DNA of 64,000 nucleotides. It comes from Sarocladium kiliense. Its lineage: Eukaryota; Ascomycota; Sordariomycetes; Hypocreales; Sarocladiaceae. Positions within the stretch are counted from its first letter, which is position 1. Every line of letters begins with the position of its first letter. The notes under the pieces are model-generated. The model had not been told where the DNA came from. It searched no databases and saw nothing but the letters and a program-made list of their open reading frames with translations. The translations under genes were made by a program, and so were the position numbers. Location of the stretch: the NCBI GenBank assembly GCA_030734395.1, contig JAUZTG010000047.1, positions 124,001 through 188,000 of the forward strand. The letters are read 5' to 3'. Positions 33,347 to 44,641 of this stretch are shown here, one piece after another.

Positions 33347-36300
33347 ATGGCTGATCGTCGAGGTGGACGTGGTGGCCGTGGAGGCGGTGGTCGAGGCGGG
33401 GGTGGTGGTGGCCGTGGCGGAGGAGGCGGAGGCTTCAATGACAGAGGAGGTGGCTTTCGTGGAGGCCGTGGAGGAGGAGGGAGAGGCGGCGGTCGTGGAG
33501 GTCGGTCATTCTCTCCTGGACGCTACAAAGCGTTCGAGTAAGTGATGAGTAGATTGTAGCCTTACGACGAGCAGATGGGCTAATCATGAGTAGACTTTCA
33601 GGCCAGATCCGCGTCCCGGGTAATGACACTGCCGTCGACAAGCTGGAGGACCAGATAATCAACAAGCCAGGGTCCAGTATTGCTGACCTTACCTCGAAAA
33701 TGGGAAATGTCAAGCTTGGCAGCTCCAGCGTCAAACCGTCTGGCGGCGCCCCGGCTAACCTTGATCACTTCCCTCTTCGTCCGGCATATGGTACGAATGG
33801 GTTTGCCGTACTCCTCTGGGCCAACTACTTCGCCGTAAAGGTGAAGCCTGACACATACTTCAAGTACACCATGAAGTTCTCTCAGCGAGTTGGTGATGGC
33901 ACATACAAGCTGGCCGAGCTCAAGGGCCGCAAGCTCCAGATCGTGGTCCAGCTTGTCATTGCAGACCTGAAGAACAAATACCCAGACCTAGCCTTCGCTA
34001 CCGAGTTCAAGAGCCAGCTTGTCGCCATCAAACCGCTTGAAGGTGTTGAGCTGCTGGTGACCCTTGCTGACGGACCTACACCCGAAGTCTTCAAGGTTGA
34101 GTTCAATGGCCCAACTGAGGCTCGTGTTGGCGACATGAATGGGTGGCTCAATTCCATGGCTCAAGGGCCGGATGATTTTGTATATCCTCGCTTTCCTGGA
34201 ACTGTCGATGCTCTCAATGTTATCTTTGGCTTCAGCTCCCGTTCGAAGGATACGGTCTCCGCCGTTGGTAGCGCTCGGGTCTTCCCTTTCGACAGGATGG
34301 TCCACGGGGAGAATATTGTCCGACTTGCTAGCGACGGGCGACCTCTTCTCGCTGCTCGCGGGATCTTCCATTCTGCTCGACTCGGCACTGGCCGCCTCCT
34401 GCTCAATGCGAATGTCACCCATGGCGTCTTCAAAGTCTCTGGCCCTGCAATGGATATCTTCAAGACCCTCAACCTGCGGCCCCTGTATAAGAATGAAATG
34501 AGATCACCAAAGTCGAGGCACTTCAACATGATGGCCAAGTTCCTTCCCAAGACGCGCGTCAGTGTTGAGATGACCCTCGAGAACGGTAAGGTCATCCACC
34601 GCAACAAGGCCATCTACGGCCTTGCACGGGCATCCGAGATCTTGCGCCACTGCAAGGGTGACAATCCTCCTCAATTTCATCCTGAATTTGAGTACCCGGG
34701 CCCCCGACAAGTGAAATTCTGGCTCAACGACGACAATGGCGGCGGAAAGTACATTACTGTGGCCGAATATTACCAGAAGAGTAAGCTCCGCAAATTCTTT
34801 GACGAACTGAACATCACTAAGCACGAACAGAGTACGGCAGAAATCTTGAGGATTGGGCCGTGCTCAACCTTGGCCGCAGCGATCGACCGACCTTCTTCCC
34901 TGTTGAGGTTGTCACGATTCTTCCTGGACAGCCTGTCAAGGCCAAGTTGACCGGTTCCGAGACGACCGACATGCTATCTTTCGCTTGTCACTCGCCTTAC
35001 TTCAACGCGACCCGAATCAGCACATCCGGACGAGAGACTCTCGGTCTTGATGACGGCTCACTGAACAAGTTTGGCATCACGGCAGAGAAGAACCTCCTGA
35101 CTGTCCGTGGCCGCGTTCTGAATGTACCAAGCATTCTGTACTTTGACCCTCGTCAGCAAAAGACTACGAAGCAAATCCGACCAAGCAGAGGAAGCTGGAA
35201 CATGGTGCAGTGCAAGGTTGTCAAGGCGGGCAGACCAATCAGTCGCTGGGGCTTTGTCAACGTCCATGGTGGCCGCTTCCCCAACGTCATTGATGTCACC
35301 ACGGTCCAGGCGTTTGCGAAATTCATGCAGGGTTCGGGGATTCAAATTAACCAGACTCCTGTCTCTCTCATGAACGACAACAATGGTCGAGCGAGAACTG
35401 TGGAGCGTGGTGCCTTCGAAGGCATGATGGACAAGTTCTTTGCCGATGCCAAGAAGAACGGTTTCCAATTCCTCCTCTTCATCATCGATGAGCGTGACAC
35501 ACAGGGTCTCTACGCTCATATCAAGATGATGGGCGATTGCATATACGGCATTCACACCAGCATCGTCATCGGCAGCAAGTTTAGACCACTGGACAGGGCG
35601 ACCGGAGAGCTCAAAGCCTCGAACCAGGCAGGCTATTTTGCCAACGTCGTTCTCAAGTGGAATCTGAAGGCTGGCGGAGCGAACCACAGTCTGTCAAACG
35701 AGCTCAATCTGATCAAAGAGGGCAAGACCATGATAGTCGGCTACGATGTCACACACCCGACCAACATGCCCGCCGGCAAGGACACGGAAGTGCCATCCCT
35801 CGCTGGACTGGTGGCCAGCATTGACAAACAGCTGGGACAGTGGCCAGGCGTCGCGTGGGAGCAGCCTTCTCGACAAGAGATGCTTAGAGGGCGTCTCGTC
35901 GAAGTGTTCACAACCCGCCTCGACCTCTGGTACAAGAACAACAGGGCATACCCCGAGAATATTGTGATCTTCCGCGATGGGGTCTCCGAGGGCCAATTCT
36001 CTCAAGTTCTTGACATTGAGCTGCCCAGTATTCGCGAGGCATGCCGCAGCAAGTGCGGTGACAAAGCAAAGCAGCCCAGGATCAGCATCATCGTTTCTGT
36101 CAAGCGTCACCAGACTCGTTTCTACCCTACCGACAAGGACCAGAAGACGGACTCCGGCAACATCATGCCCGGAACTGTCGTCGATCGTGGTGTCACTCAG
36201 GCACGCTACTGGGACTTTTTCTTGACCGCACACAATGCCTTACAAGGCACTGCCCGGCCTGCCCATTACACCGTTCTTCTCGATGAGATATTCCGCGCTC

Positions 36301-36572
36301 GCTATGGTGCCAATGCGGCCAATGAGTTGGAGAAGGCCACCCATGAGCTGTGCTATCTGTATGGACGTGCTACCAAGGCTGTGAGTATCTGCCCTCCGGC
36401 CTACTACGCAGATATTGTCTGCGAGAGAGCCCGGGCCCATCGTCCGGATATGTTCGAAGCCAGTGATGTAGCCAGTATTGACGACCGGGGCAGTGGAGCC
36501 CAGGCTGCCGCGAAACGCATGAAGACGCGGGATGTGCACCCGGATCTGAAGGATTCCATGTACTACATTTGA
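33347..36572 (+). CDS. Argonaute (QDE-2-like small-RNA slicer)
   Basis: Three exons, 33347-33537, 33594-34780, 34831-36572, coding 1039 residues. Argonaute binds small RNAs and cuts matching targets in RNA interference. Residues 3-55 are a Gly/Arg (RGG) tail. The N domain, linker, PAZ (roughly 310-430) and MID follow, and PIWI fills the last about 380 residues. The PIWI catalytic tetrad is complete: D765 (GYDVTHP), E809 (SRQEML), D842 (FRDGVSEGQF) and H996 (RARAHRP), so slicing is expected. The C-terminus SMYYI is close to the usual YF/YI end that packs in the PIWI core. The 50-bp intron at 34781 must be removed to keep the conserved GRNLEDWAVLNLG segment. The RGG tail is encoded by GGN-rich DNA. 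Confidence 0.95.
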
Positions 36573-36871
36573 GGCTTGTAGTAAGAGCAGGTTTAGGGAC
36601 TCAGATTGGACATGACCGATGTTTGCAAGATGACAGGATTCATGACAGAGTCGATGAAGGAGGCACAGGCGTTCTGATTTGACTGAAGGATATGATTTGA
36701 TGACAACAACAGGAAAGGCAAGGAAAATTGGAGCCGCTTAGGGAAACGAGTTATGCAATTGACGACCACACCGAGACCACATTCACGAGCTCACCATTGC
36801 ATCTTACCACAGCAGTGTAACGCATGACCTCGCATTGAGCCTCTTACGCATCTACGTACACAATATCGGCT

Positions 36872-38252
36872 TCAAATCTTCGACTTCCCTGCCTTTGCCT
36901 TTCCAGGCCGCGAGGGCTTCCCCGCATAAGACTTGTACTCCTCACTAATAGTCGTCTTCTCCTCCTGACTCTTCTTCGCCCACTCCTGAAACTCATTCTC
37001 CTCAACCCACCACCTCTCCATCTCACTCTTCACCCAAGTCGCCGCTTCTTTCGCACACAGCACTGGTGCTTCCTGTGCGATCAAATGCCCATGCTCAGCA
37101 CTCGTGATGCCCTTGACCCGACGTTCTTTAGTGCCCCCGCTACCGCCGACGCCTGTGCCTGTGCGATCAAGCTTCTCTTGGATAAGCTCTGGAGGCGAGA
37201 GATTGCTCTTTCCACCGAAGATGTAAAGAACGCTTGGGCGGACGTGAGGGAGTCGGTGCCAGGTCATTGGGGGCTCAGGCCGATAGAGAGGATAGACGTT
37301 GTACCTTTCCGATAAGCTAGAATCCAGATCCGGAACCGCCGCTCGGTTTACGACCTTCTTTGCCTTGGGGTCATACCCAGGCCAGCTCGGTCTCAAGAAA
37401 GTGAAGACTTCCTGATGTTTTGTCGTGGTAAGCGTCACCTCCTCCTTTCCCTCCACATTCCTCAGTCCGTAGTCAACCCACTTCTCCAACACCCTCCCAT
37501 CCCAAGCCTGGTAGAACGGTGACTTCTTGAAGGATGCAGCAGCTGCTTCGCGAGATGGCCAGACATCTCTACGATGCGTAGACATCACCGCGGGGCTCTC
37601 CGAAATAGGACCGGGGTTGGATGAGAATTGAGTGATGACTGGGTCGAGAAGTACAATTGTGCTGAAGAGGCGGGGGTGGAGAAGGGCGACATTAATGAGC
37701 ATGTTGCCGCCAAAGGAGTGACCCATTGCGACGAGGGGACGAGGCATGCGGAAGGTGTTGATCATGTGGTATACGTCTCTTGCAGCGTCAAACCAGCTTG
37801 CTAGAATAAAGTCAATCGATGTGTTGCAGCAAAGTAATATGAGCTAAGTGAGTCGAGGTACGTACGGTCGTTGCCCAGCTTGTCGGCATTGAGGATGCCA
37901 CTTTGGCCTTGCCAAGCGACATCAGCCATCCATATGCTACGTATTCTCAAGCCTTGCTTTTTGGTCTCTTTGTACAGCTCATCCCACAATGGCTCGTATA
38001 GTTCCTGAGAGAAGTGGGTCAGCATACATCTGTAGCCAGTCAAGACGCTGAATGAGGTACCTTCGGGAAGCCATTGGCATGAGCGCCGATGAAGGTAATG
38101 TCGCCATGTTGAGGTTTCGGGTTATCCCTTGGCGTGTACTCCTTCACGTGTAGCAATAGCTCATCATTCTGAGATCTTGATGTTGCCCGTGCGTATTCGC
38201 GGATGTGAGAGGCTGGGATGGCGTGCTCCTTCATATCGTAAAGCGAGGACAT
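36872..38252 (-). CDS. Alpha/beta hydrolase with peroxisomal-type C-terminus (AKT2-like)
   Basis: Three exons, 38252-38061, 38004-37866, 37800-36872, coding 419 residues. The fold is an alpha/beta hydrolase: the nucleophile elbow is GHSFGG with S139, and SAEHGHL near the C-terminal side supplies the probable catalytic His. The N-terminus (IPASHIREYARAT, then GAHANGFPKELYEPLW across the splice) is the pattern of a fungal hydrolase family that includes the peroxisomal AKT2-type enzymes of Alternaria; the family is widespread and its presence alone does not imply toxin production. The protein ends Ser-Lys-Ile, a variant type-1 peroxisome signal. Substrate is unknown; an acyl-CoA or ester is possible. 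It is divergent from the OB-fold gene at 38727. Confidence 0.85.
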
Positions 38253-38726
38253 GGCTGCTGGCGAGTCAACTCAGTCGTCGAGAATGAAAGTCTATCAATC
38301 TAGCAATAGCGATGATGACACATCTATGCGAAAAACAGAATAGGAATGAACAAGAGCGATGGCGAGATATAACCGATGCTGCGTACAGGTTGCCGAAGAC
38401 GAAGCCCAAGATGGAGCAGATGGAGGATGGGCGTCCCTGGTCTCGGATCTTGCGTCGGCAAATGAAGCGAGCGAGTGTTACCCTTGGGGTGAGATGCCTC
38501 GGTTGCGGGGAGACCCACTGGAAGGCGGTCATGTAGGCGCTGAGGCTGCTGGAGAGCCGCTGGAACCCACCGGAGCTGTTGATCCACTGTCGACCTCAGC
38601 TAAGGTACCAAAGCTGCCTTGGCTCCTGCACGGTACGCGCCGTGATAATCTTCAACTCCTGTGGTGGATTCACTTTCTTCTTCTAGAGATGAGACCAACA
38701 ATCTCCTCAGAAAGACTTCAACCATT
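38253..38726. promoter_or_regulatory. Divergent promoter of hydrolase and OB-fold genes
   Basis: 474 bp lies between the two ATGs. Short open frames inside it have no support. No paired operator motif was recognised. Confidence 0.4.
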
Positions 38727-39743
38727 ATGCCAGCAAGAGTGATCATCTTCGCTGGACCGCCCCCTCCAGCTGCCGTTACCGAGTCCTCCTGCACCCTCAC
38801 ATCCTACCTCCATCCCTTCACCCGGTTCCTCGACCTCCCCGAACCAGCTTCTCAGACTTCTTCACCCAAGAAACCGCTAGCAGCATGGAGATCTCTTCCG
38901 TTGGCACGTCAGCCTTTGCACACAGGCCTTACTCAACAACACAGCTTTCTCAACGAGAGCGTCCCTAGGCACTCAGGCTTCTTTTCTACAGCTGATGTGT
39001 CCCTCGACGACGCCACGGGCTCTCTAGATGATGAGGGAGCTCAGGAAGCCCTCACACAGTTCTTTGAAGCCTCTTTATCCGCCCTAGACAACACTCTTTT
39101 TCTTTCCGAACTTGACAGCTTCGATACCTCATTTCTTAGTGCTTCATCTCAAGCCGACACTTCACGCACCAGCCAGCACCAACAGCCAGCACCTATAGCT
39201 GCTCATCTCTCAGATCTCGAGGACATTCCCCCAGCACCGCGCATTCTTGCCCTGAATCCATCGACCGTCACGCTCAACCTCATCGTGGGCATCCTCTCAA
39301 TCGCCCAACCGCGCTCTGTTACTACACGCTGGGGTAGATCCGTGTGCTTGATCGAGCTTCTGGTAGGAGATGATACCCGCTCAGGCTTTGCGGTCACATT
39401 TTGGTTGCCTGAGAGCGATGTTAAAGACAGCCATTTCTCCAAGCTTCGGCGTCAAGAAGTCGTTCTTCTGCAAAATGTTGCGCTGCATGTCTTCCGCGGA
39501 AAGGTCTTTGGCCAGAGCCTTCGCAAAGACATGACTAAAGTAAGCGTACTCTGGAGCCCACAAGGGCGCGGCCTCTACTCGACAAGAGCTTTGTCTAAAA
39601 GAGGAACGTCACATCCGCAGATGGAGAAGACGAAGCTGGTAAGAGACTGGGTCCTCAAGTTCGTGGGTGTAGATCCCGGAGTCACCACGAGATCGAAGCG
39701 CAAACTCAGATCTTGGGACGAGCCCCCACCGGATTCACAGTGA
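38727..39743 (+). CDS. Conserved fungal OB-fold-like protein, unknown role
   Basis: Single exon, 338 residues. The open frame extends upstream to 38661 but only with a GTG; the first ATG is 38727 (MPARVIIFAGPP). The N-terminal half is Ser/Pro-rich and acidic. The C-terminal half (about 170-300) reads like a single-strand nucleic-acid-binding OB-fold: VTLNLIVGILSIAQPRSV, WGRSVCLIELLVGDDTRSGF, AVTFWLP, then RRQEVVLLQNVALHVF and a Ser-Leu-Arg-Lys segment. I recall similar uncharacterised 'nucleic acid-binding OB-fold' proteins in other filamentous fungi, but I cannot tie it to a named complex. Telomere, replication or DNA-repair roles are possible by fold only. Confidence 0.7.
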   Translation: MPARVIIFAGPPPPAAVTESSCTLTSYLHPFTRFLDLPEPASQTSSPKKPLAAWRSLPLARQPLHTGLTQQHSFLNESVPRHSGFFSTADVSLDDATGSLDDEGAQEALTQFFEASLSALDNTLFLSELDSFDTSFLSASSQADTSRTSQHQQPAPIAAHLSDLEDIPPAPRILALNPSTVTLNLIVGILSIAQPRSVTTRWGRSVCLIELLVGDDTRSGFAVTFWLPESDVKDSHFSKLRRQEVVLLQNVALHVFRGKVFGQSLRKDMTKVSVLWSPQGRGLYSTRALSKRGTSHPQMEKTKLVRDWVLKFVGVDPGVTTRSKRKLRSWDEPPPDSQ

Positions 39744-39954
39744 AGACATGCAAGTTGCTCTATGTGATTTTCCATTACTGAATTAGGATCTTATTTTCAT
39801 CTTCCCAGAAGGGGTGAAGTGGAGATGTACAACAAAGAGAATGAGCAAACCCGCAGAACGCCGACGAATGCATCCCGTCTCCACGAGGTACAGAGGTATC
39901 TATGCAATCAAAGAAAAAGCCCGAGAGGCAAAGAGATCACAAGTGGGGCGGTAA

Positions 39955-41997
39955 TCAGACAGCTACGGCAGCAGTGTCACCAGCCTTCTTCTTCTCACCA
40001 TCAGGGCCGACCTTGACGGACTTCCATCCGATGCCGAACGTCATCAGGAAGGCAAAGGCAGCGCAGGCAAGTGTCACGTAGAACGTGTCCCTCAGACCTG
40101 TCATATAGGACTCCAGGACTGCTGGAATGGCATCCTCGCGACCCATTTCCTTCAGAATGTCGCGCACCTCAGACGCACCACTGTTGATGAAGATCCTGGG
40201 GTCAATGCCAAGATCGCGGCGAGTGACCTCGTCAATGAGTCCGTTCTGGAACAGAGTCTGGCTCACGCCAACGAAAACAGCACCACCGAAGGCCTGGAAG
40301 AATTGCACGCAAGCAGAACCGACGGGGACCCATTCCTGTGGGAGCACAGTCTGGATGACGAGAACGCCAATCTGGAAGCCGACACCAATACCAAGGCCGG
40401 TGAGAACCTGGTAGCCGAACCATTCGCGGACGGGGCTGCCGACATCGAGGGTGGTGATCAGACCGGCACCAACAGTGTAAAGGACCATGCAGAACATGAC
40501 GACGGGTTGGTAGTATCCGATGGCAGTGATGATGGCGCCACTGGCCATGGAGCAGACAATGGTCGAGATGAGAAGCGGGAGAATCTTGATGCCGGCTTGA
40601 ACGGCGCTGACACCTTGGATGGCCTGGAAGTAGAGAGCTGAGAAGGTCAGTTTTCATTGTTCCGTTAAGAAAAAAGAGAGAAAGCAACTCACAGAGGTAG
40701 TAGATGAGGGAGAAGAAACCAGCACCGAAGCCGAGACAGAACAGCATCGCGAACAGCACAAATCTGTTCTTGAAGAGTCTCGGAGGCAAAGTTCCCCTGT
40801 CGCCCTTCCACAGTTGGATGCCAATGAAGACAATGATCAGAAGACCGAAGCCAACGAAGAGACCAATGATCCTCGAGTTGCTCCACGCGTACTCAGCACC
40901 ACCCCATTGCAGGGCAAGAAGCAGGCAGATGACACCGGGGATGAACACGCTCGCGCCGAGGATGTCGAGCTGCTTGACGCGCTCGAGGAAGGTCATGTTG
41001 AGGGTATCGTCGGTGTTGCGGTTGACATGAAGGAAGAGGAAGACGATGCCCATGGCAACACCACCGATTGGGAGGTTAATGTAGAAGCCTTCGAACTGTC
41101 AGCAGATTGATTTATGATACGGATGAAATTCGACTTACACCATCGCCAAGTCGCGTGGTCGGTGAAGGCGCCACCGAGAAGGGGGCCAGCGACGGAGGCA
41201 ATACCCCACATGCCACCGATGAGACCGAATGCCAAGGGACGCTTCTTGAGGGGCACTACGCGGGTGTTAGTGATGACTGTTTGCAAGACTCTGGAGTAGT
41301 CAGGAGGAACTTACTGATCAAGGAGAGAATGACAATTGAGCCAGAGAAGAGACCAGCAGTTCCAATCTAAGCGCCATCTGTCAGAAAACAGGCTTTTCCA
41401 TGAATCAAATAAAACAGGAGCAAACTTACACCCGCAATCGCACGTCCAACAATGAAAGTCGTAGAATCAGGCGCAACAGCGCAGATGAGCGATCCAATCT
41501 CGAAGATGAAGATGGCGCCGAGGTATGCGAGCTTGACATTGAACAGCTTGTAGACGGCACCGTACATGGGTTGCAGAGCGGTGGTGGTGAGGAGGTAGGC
41601 AGATCCATACCAGCCCTGTCGAATATGTTAGCTACTGCTTTTTCATACTCAAAGGTGAAAGGGAACATACAATATCCTTGACACTCCTGAAATGACCAGT
41701 GATAGCACCCAGCGCCGGTGCAATAATTGTCTGATCGAGCGCCACGAGGAACACAGCGATACAAAGCGACGTGAGAATCAAGGCGAGCTTGAGACCATGG
41801 GGGTACTTGGAGGTATCCTCGCCATCTTCAGCGGCAGCAGCAGTTTCCTCTGCTGGCTTCTCAGTCTTGGAGTCTGTGGGAGCGACAGCACCATCGGGCT
41901 GCTTCTCTGGATCGATAGGAGAGACGCGGCCGGAGGGCACTTCCGTCTTATCGGCGGAAAGGCGACCGCTGCGTTGGTCGGGAATTGAGGCTGCCAT
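39955..41997 (-). CDS. DHA2-family (14-TM) MFS drug/toxin efflux transporter
   Basis: Six exons: 41997-41671, 41615-41430, 41366-41315, 41255-41139, 41088-40693, 40637-39955, coding 586 residues. All junctions keep frame. DHA2 transporters expel drugs, toxins or metabolites using the proton gradient across the plasma membrane. Evidence: motif ALDQTIIAPAL in TM1, GWYGSAYLL in TM2, PLLGGAFTD and the classical WRWCFYINLPIGG junction segment, which is exact only if intron 4 ends at 41089 (TTCGAAG) rather than at the nearer CAG. About 14 hydrophobic helices are seen. The N-terminus (about 65 residues) is hydrophilic, Glu/Pro-rich. No biosynthetic gene lies beside it, so a general resistance pump is likelier than a cluster transporter. 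Confidence 0.93.
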
Positions 41998-44641
41998 TGT
42001 TTGTTTTTACCTGTGCTGAATCGTGGGAGTTCGAAACAATGTCTGAGTTGAAGGCGATGCGCCCAGAAAGGGAGCCTTGGTGCTTATGATGCGACAAAAG
42101 GTATATGAAGGTCGATTCCAGCTGCAATAGACTTTCCAGCGTGCACGCAGACAGATTCCGGGGTAATCAGCATCCGAAGTGCGAACGGGTAGTCGACCCT
42201 TTTTAAACTTTGGGAGACACACACACGCAAACGCGGCTGTGATGAAATTCGTAAGAAAATAGATGCAACGGACGGAGCGCGGCGCGAGCGACGGCCGGGT
42301 AGGGGAAGTGGGAAGTGGGTAAAGGTGAGAAAGAAGGGCGGGCCCCGTTGCTGATGGACTAGGTAGGGGGGTGTGGTGTATGTCTCCGTGCGCGGCGTCA
42401 ACGAAGAATGAAAGAAAGATTTTAGGTGATGGGATGGTGCTTGCGATGGGGAATTAGCTCCAGGCTTGGTGGCCGTTGTTCCTGTGGTAGTGCTGACGTG
42501 TGATAGTTTATTCTCGACGAAAGAAGAAGAAGAGAGGGAAAAGGAAGATCAGAATATATAACATCACAAGCGGTAGAGTACAACGATAATACCAGTGCAG
42601 CCTCACGCAAGGGGTCAACCAAATCATCGAAGCCATAAGCCCATGAACAGCTAATCTCGTGCCAGTCCCATTAACTCCGCCTCTCTCCGGGCCAGAACCA
42701 GGGGTCCCTGAGCACTGGACGCGGCCCAACTCCGCAGGGCTACAGTACTTACAGTGCCTACAGCAAGGAGAATAAGGAAAAATAGAGGGTGGTGTACGAT
42801 AACACGACGCAGGTTTCGAATCCCGAGCTGCGACAGACCTCCCCAAAAGGGGAATGAAAAATCGATGACACCCAGTCAACTCCGAATGGACTCGGTGCAT
42901 CACGAAGGCCGGGGTGGATCCACCAGGGCGTACCTTATGTGTGTGCAGGTATGTACAGGAGGTGTGGCGTTGGATGAAATGCGACATTTGCATCGGCGGG
43001 ATTGGGAGGACCGACGACCGGGTAGGAAAGATGCAATGCATGATGACCGGTTGACTGCGGGAAGAGACAGAGTCTGATGGGAAATCGTGACGTGTCGATG
43101 GGGTGAGGATGCAGCTCTGGCTTGTCGGGTTGACTGATGCTACGGAGAGAGGAAGAGTCACAACGGCGAGAATTGGCCGGGATTAAACGATGCATTCGGG
43201 TGACTGGTTTCTCTCCAAGGTAAATGTATCTATCTACCCGGCTTTCTGAGTCCATGCACTGTAATGATGCATTCAGATGACCTCTACTCCAAAACACCTA
43301 GGTAAGCAGCAGCTACCACGACATTCATCCTCCTCCTCAGCAACCAGCTTAATGAACGGACAGTCATCCTGCCAGAGCACCCAAGATCCACGCCCTGCAC
43401 AATCAGATCCCTCCATCGGCCCATCACACGCCGGATCTAACACCCCAACACGAGCCTATCTCCCTCCAAGCCCAGGCCTCAGCCCAGATCGGCGTCAATA
43501 AGTGCCGATGCCGCCGACGTGGAGCCTCCCACCATGTGGCAGCTGGGACCCAATGTACCTTATACTGACAGGTTGACACGAGTCTCCTCTCACGACAAAA
43601 TACACAATAACAATGTTCCAATAAAAATGGATAGATGATCAGATAGATGACAACTCCGCCGCGTCATTCATTGCAAATCCTCCTCTGCAGTATACATCGA
43701 CCATCAACCACAGTCCTTGGCCAGCTGACAGCCCCCAGGTACCGTACCCTCGCACTGCGGCATTCTCGACATGTCCGACGTCCGACGCTATTTCAGCGTG
43801 CAGGGATCAGCTGCTTCGCGCCGCACAGCTAAGACCCCACTGCGAATCTCACCAAGATTCCCACATGGGGCCTTTTTGACCACTGCCGCAACAGGGGACG
43901 TTTGTTTCTGTGAACCCATATTGTCTAAGTACAGTAGCCTTTTGACTGGGCCATTAGCGGTTGACTCACTCGCTCAGGGTTGAAATGCAATAGCCTATGC
44001 GATTTGCGACGGCGAGTTCGTCAGCACGAAAAGGATCCGCGAAAATGGCTCCTTCACTCTTCGGTAATTAATAACTAACTCAGACACGCGCGAGTCAATT
44101 TCCGCTCCTTCTTCCAACTCTTTCCCCGTAACGTGAAGTGAAGTCGTTGTAGGGCTGAAAGGGTGTACCGCACTCCTTCGTAAAGGTGTATCACACCCGT
44201 TCCCTCCATCACCGCATCCCAGCATACCTTGCTCCCAATAATAGACATCGACATATATAATTGCAAAACTACATCTCCCAACAACATGATGTTCAATTCA
44301 GACTCACAAAACGTTACATCTTGACAAGACGCATCCGCTTCAATTCATCGTTTGTTTCGTGGCTGTCGTACCCGTGGCTGGCTGTATTGCTGCAAGCCAC
44401 ACCCCGGAGAACACCGGCCAGCACCATAGTTCCCGACTCATCCCGTACGAATCATCACGGGGTCGATATTGCTCGTCTCCTGCTGCGTGGAAATCCCTCG
44501 CAGGTGACATTCAAAAACAACCACAGACAAAACGTAATGAAGGAAACCCTAGCCGTGGATTCGGAAACTCAATTGACTCATCTAATCTCAATCGCTGGCA
44601 AGAATTCCAATCAGCTCTATCCACAACCCCAACCTCTACTG
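41998..44641. other. 2.6-kb intergenic region
   Basis: This lies between the DHA2 transporter's 5' end and the TRAPPC11 gene's 3' end. The longest frame (42508-43161, minus) begins with GTG and looks like translated noise. A GTTTCGAATCC stretch at 42813-42823 resembles a tRNA B-box, but no cloverleaf forms. No gene is supported. Confidence 0.45.

Noticed and set aside
41089..41100. CAG acceptor at 41096 for intron 4 of the DHA2 pump
   Set aside because: It breaks the reading frame; the acceptor 7 nt further along keeps frame and gives the family segment WRWCFYINLPIGG.
42811..42823. tRNA B-box-like GTTTCGAATCC
   Set aside because: The flanking bases do not form a T-arm stem and no acceptor or anticodon arms could be found.
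42508..43161. 217-codon minus-strand open frame
   Set aside because: It has no ATG at its start (GTG), the composition is irregular, and the hydrophobic end comes from a poly-pyrimidine tract. No homologous pattern was recognised.
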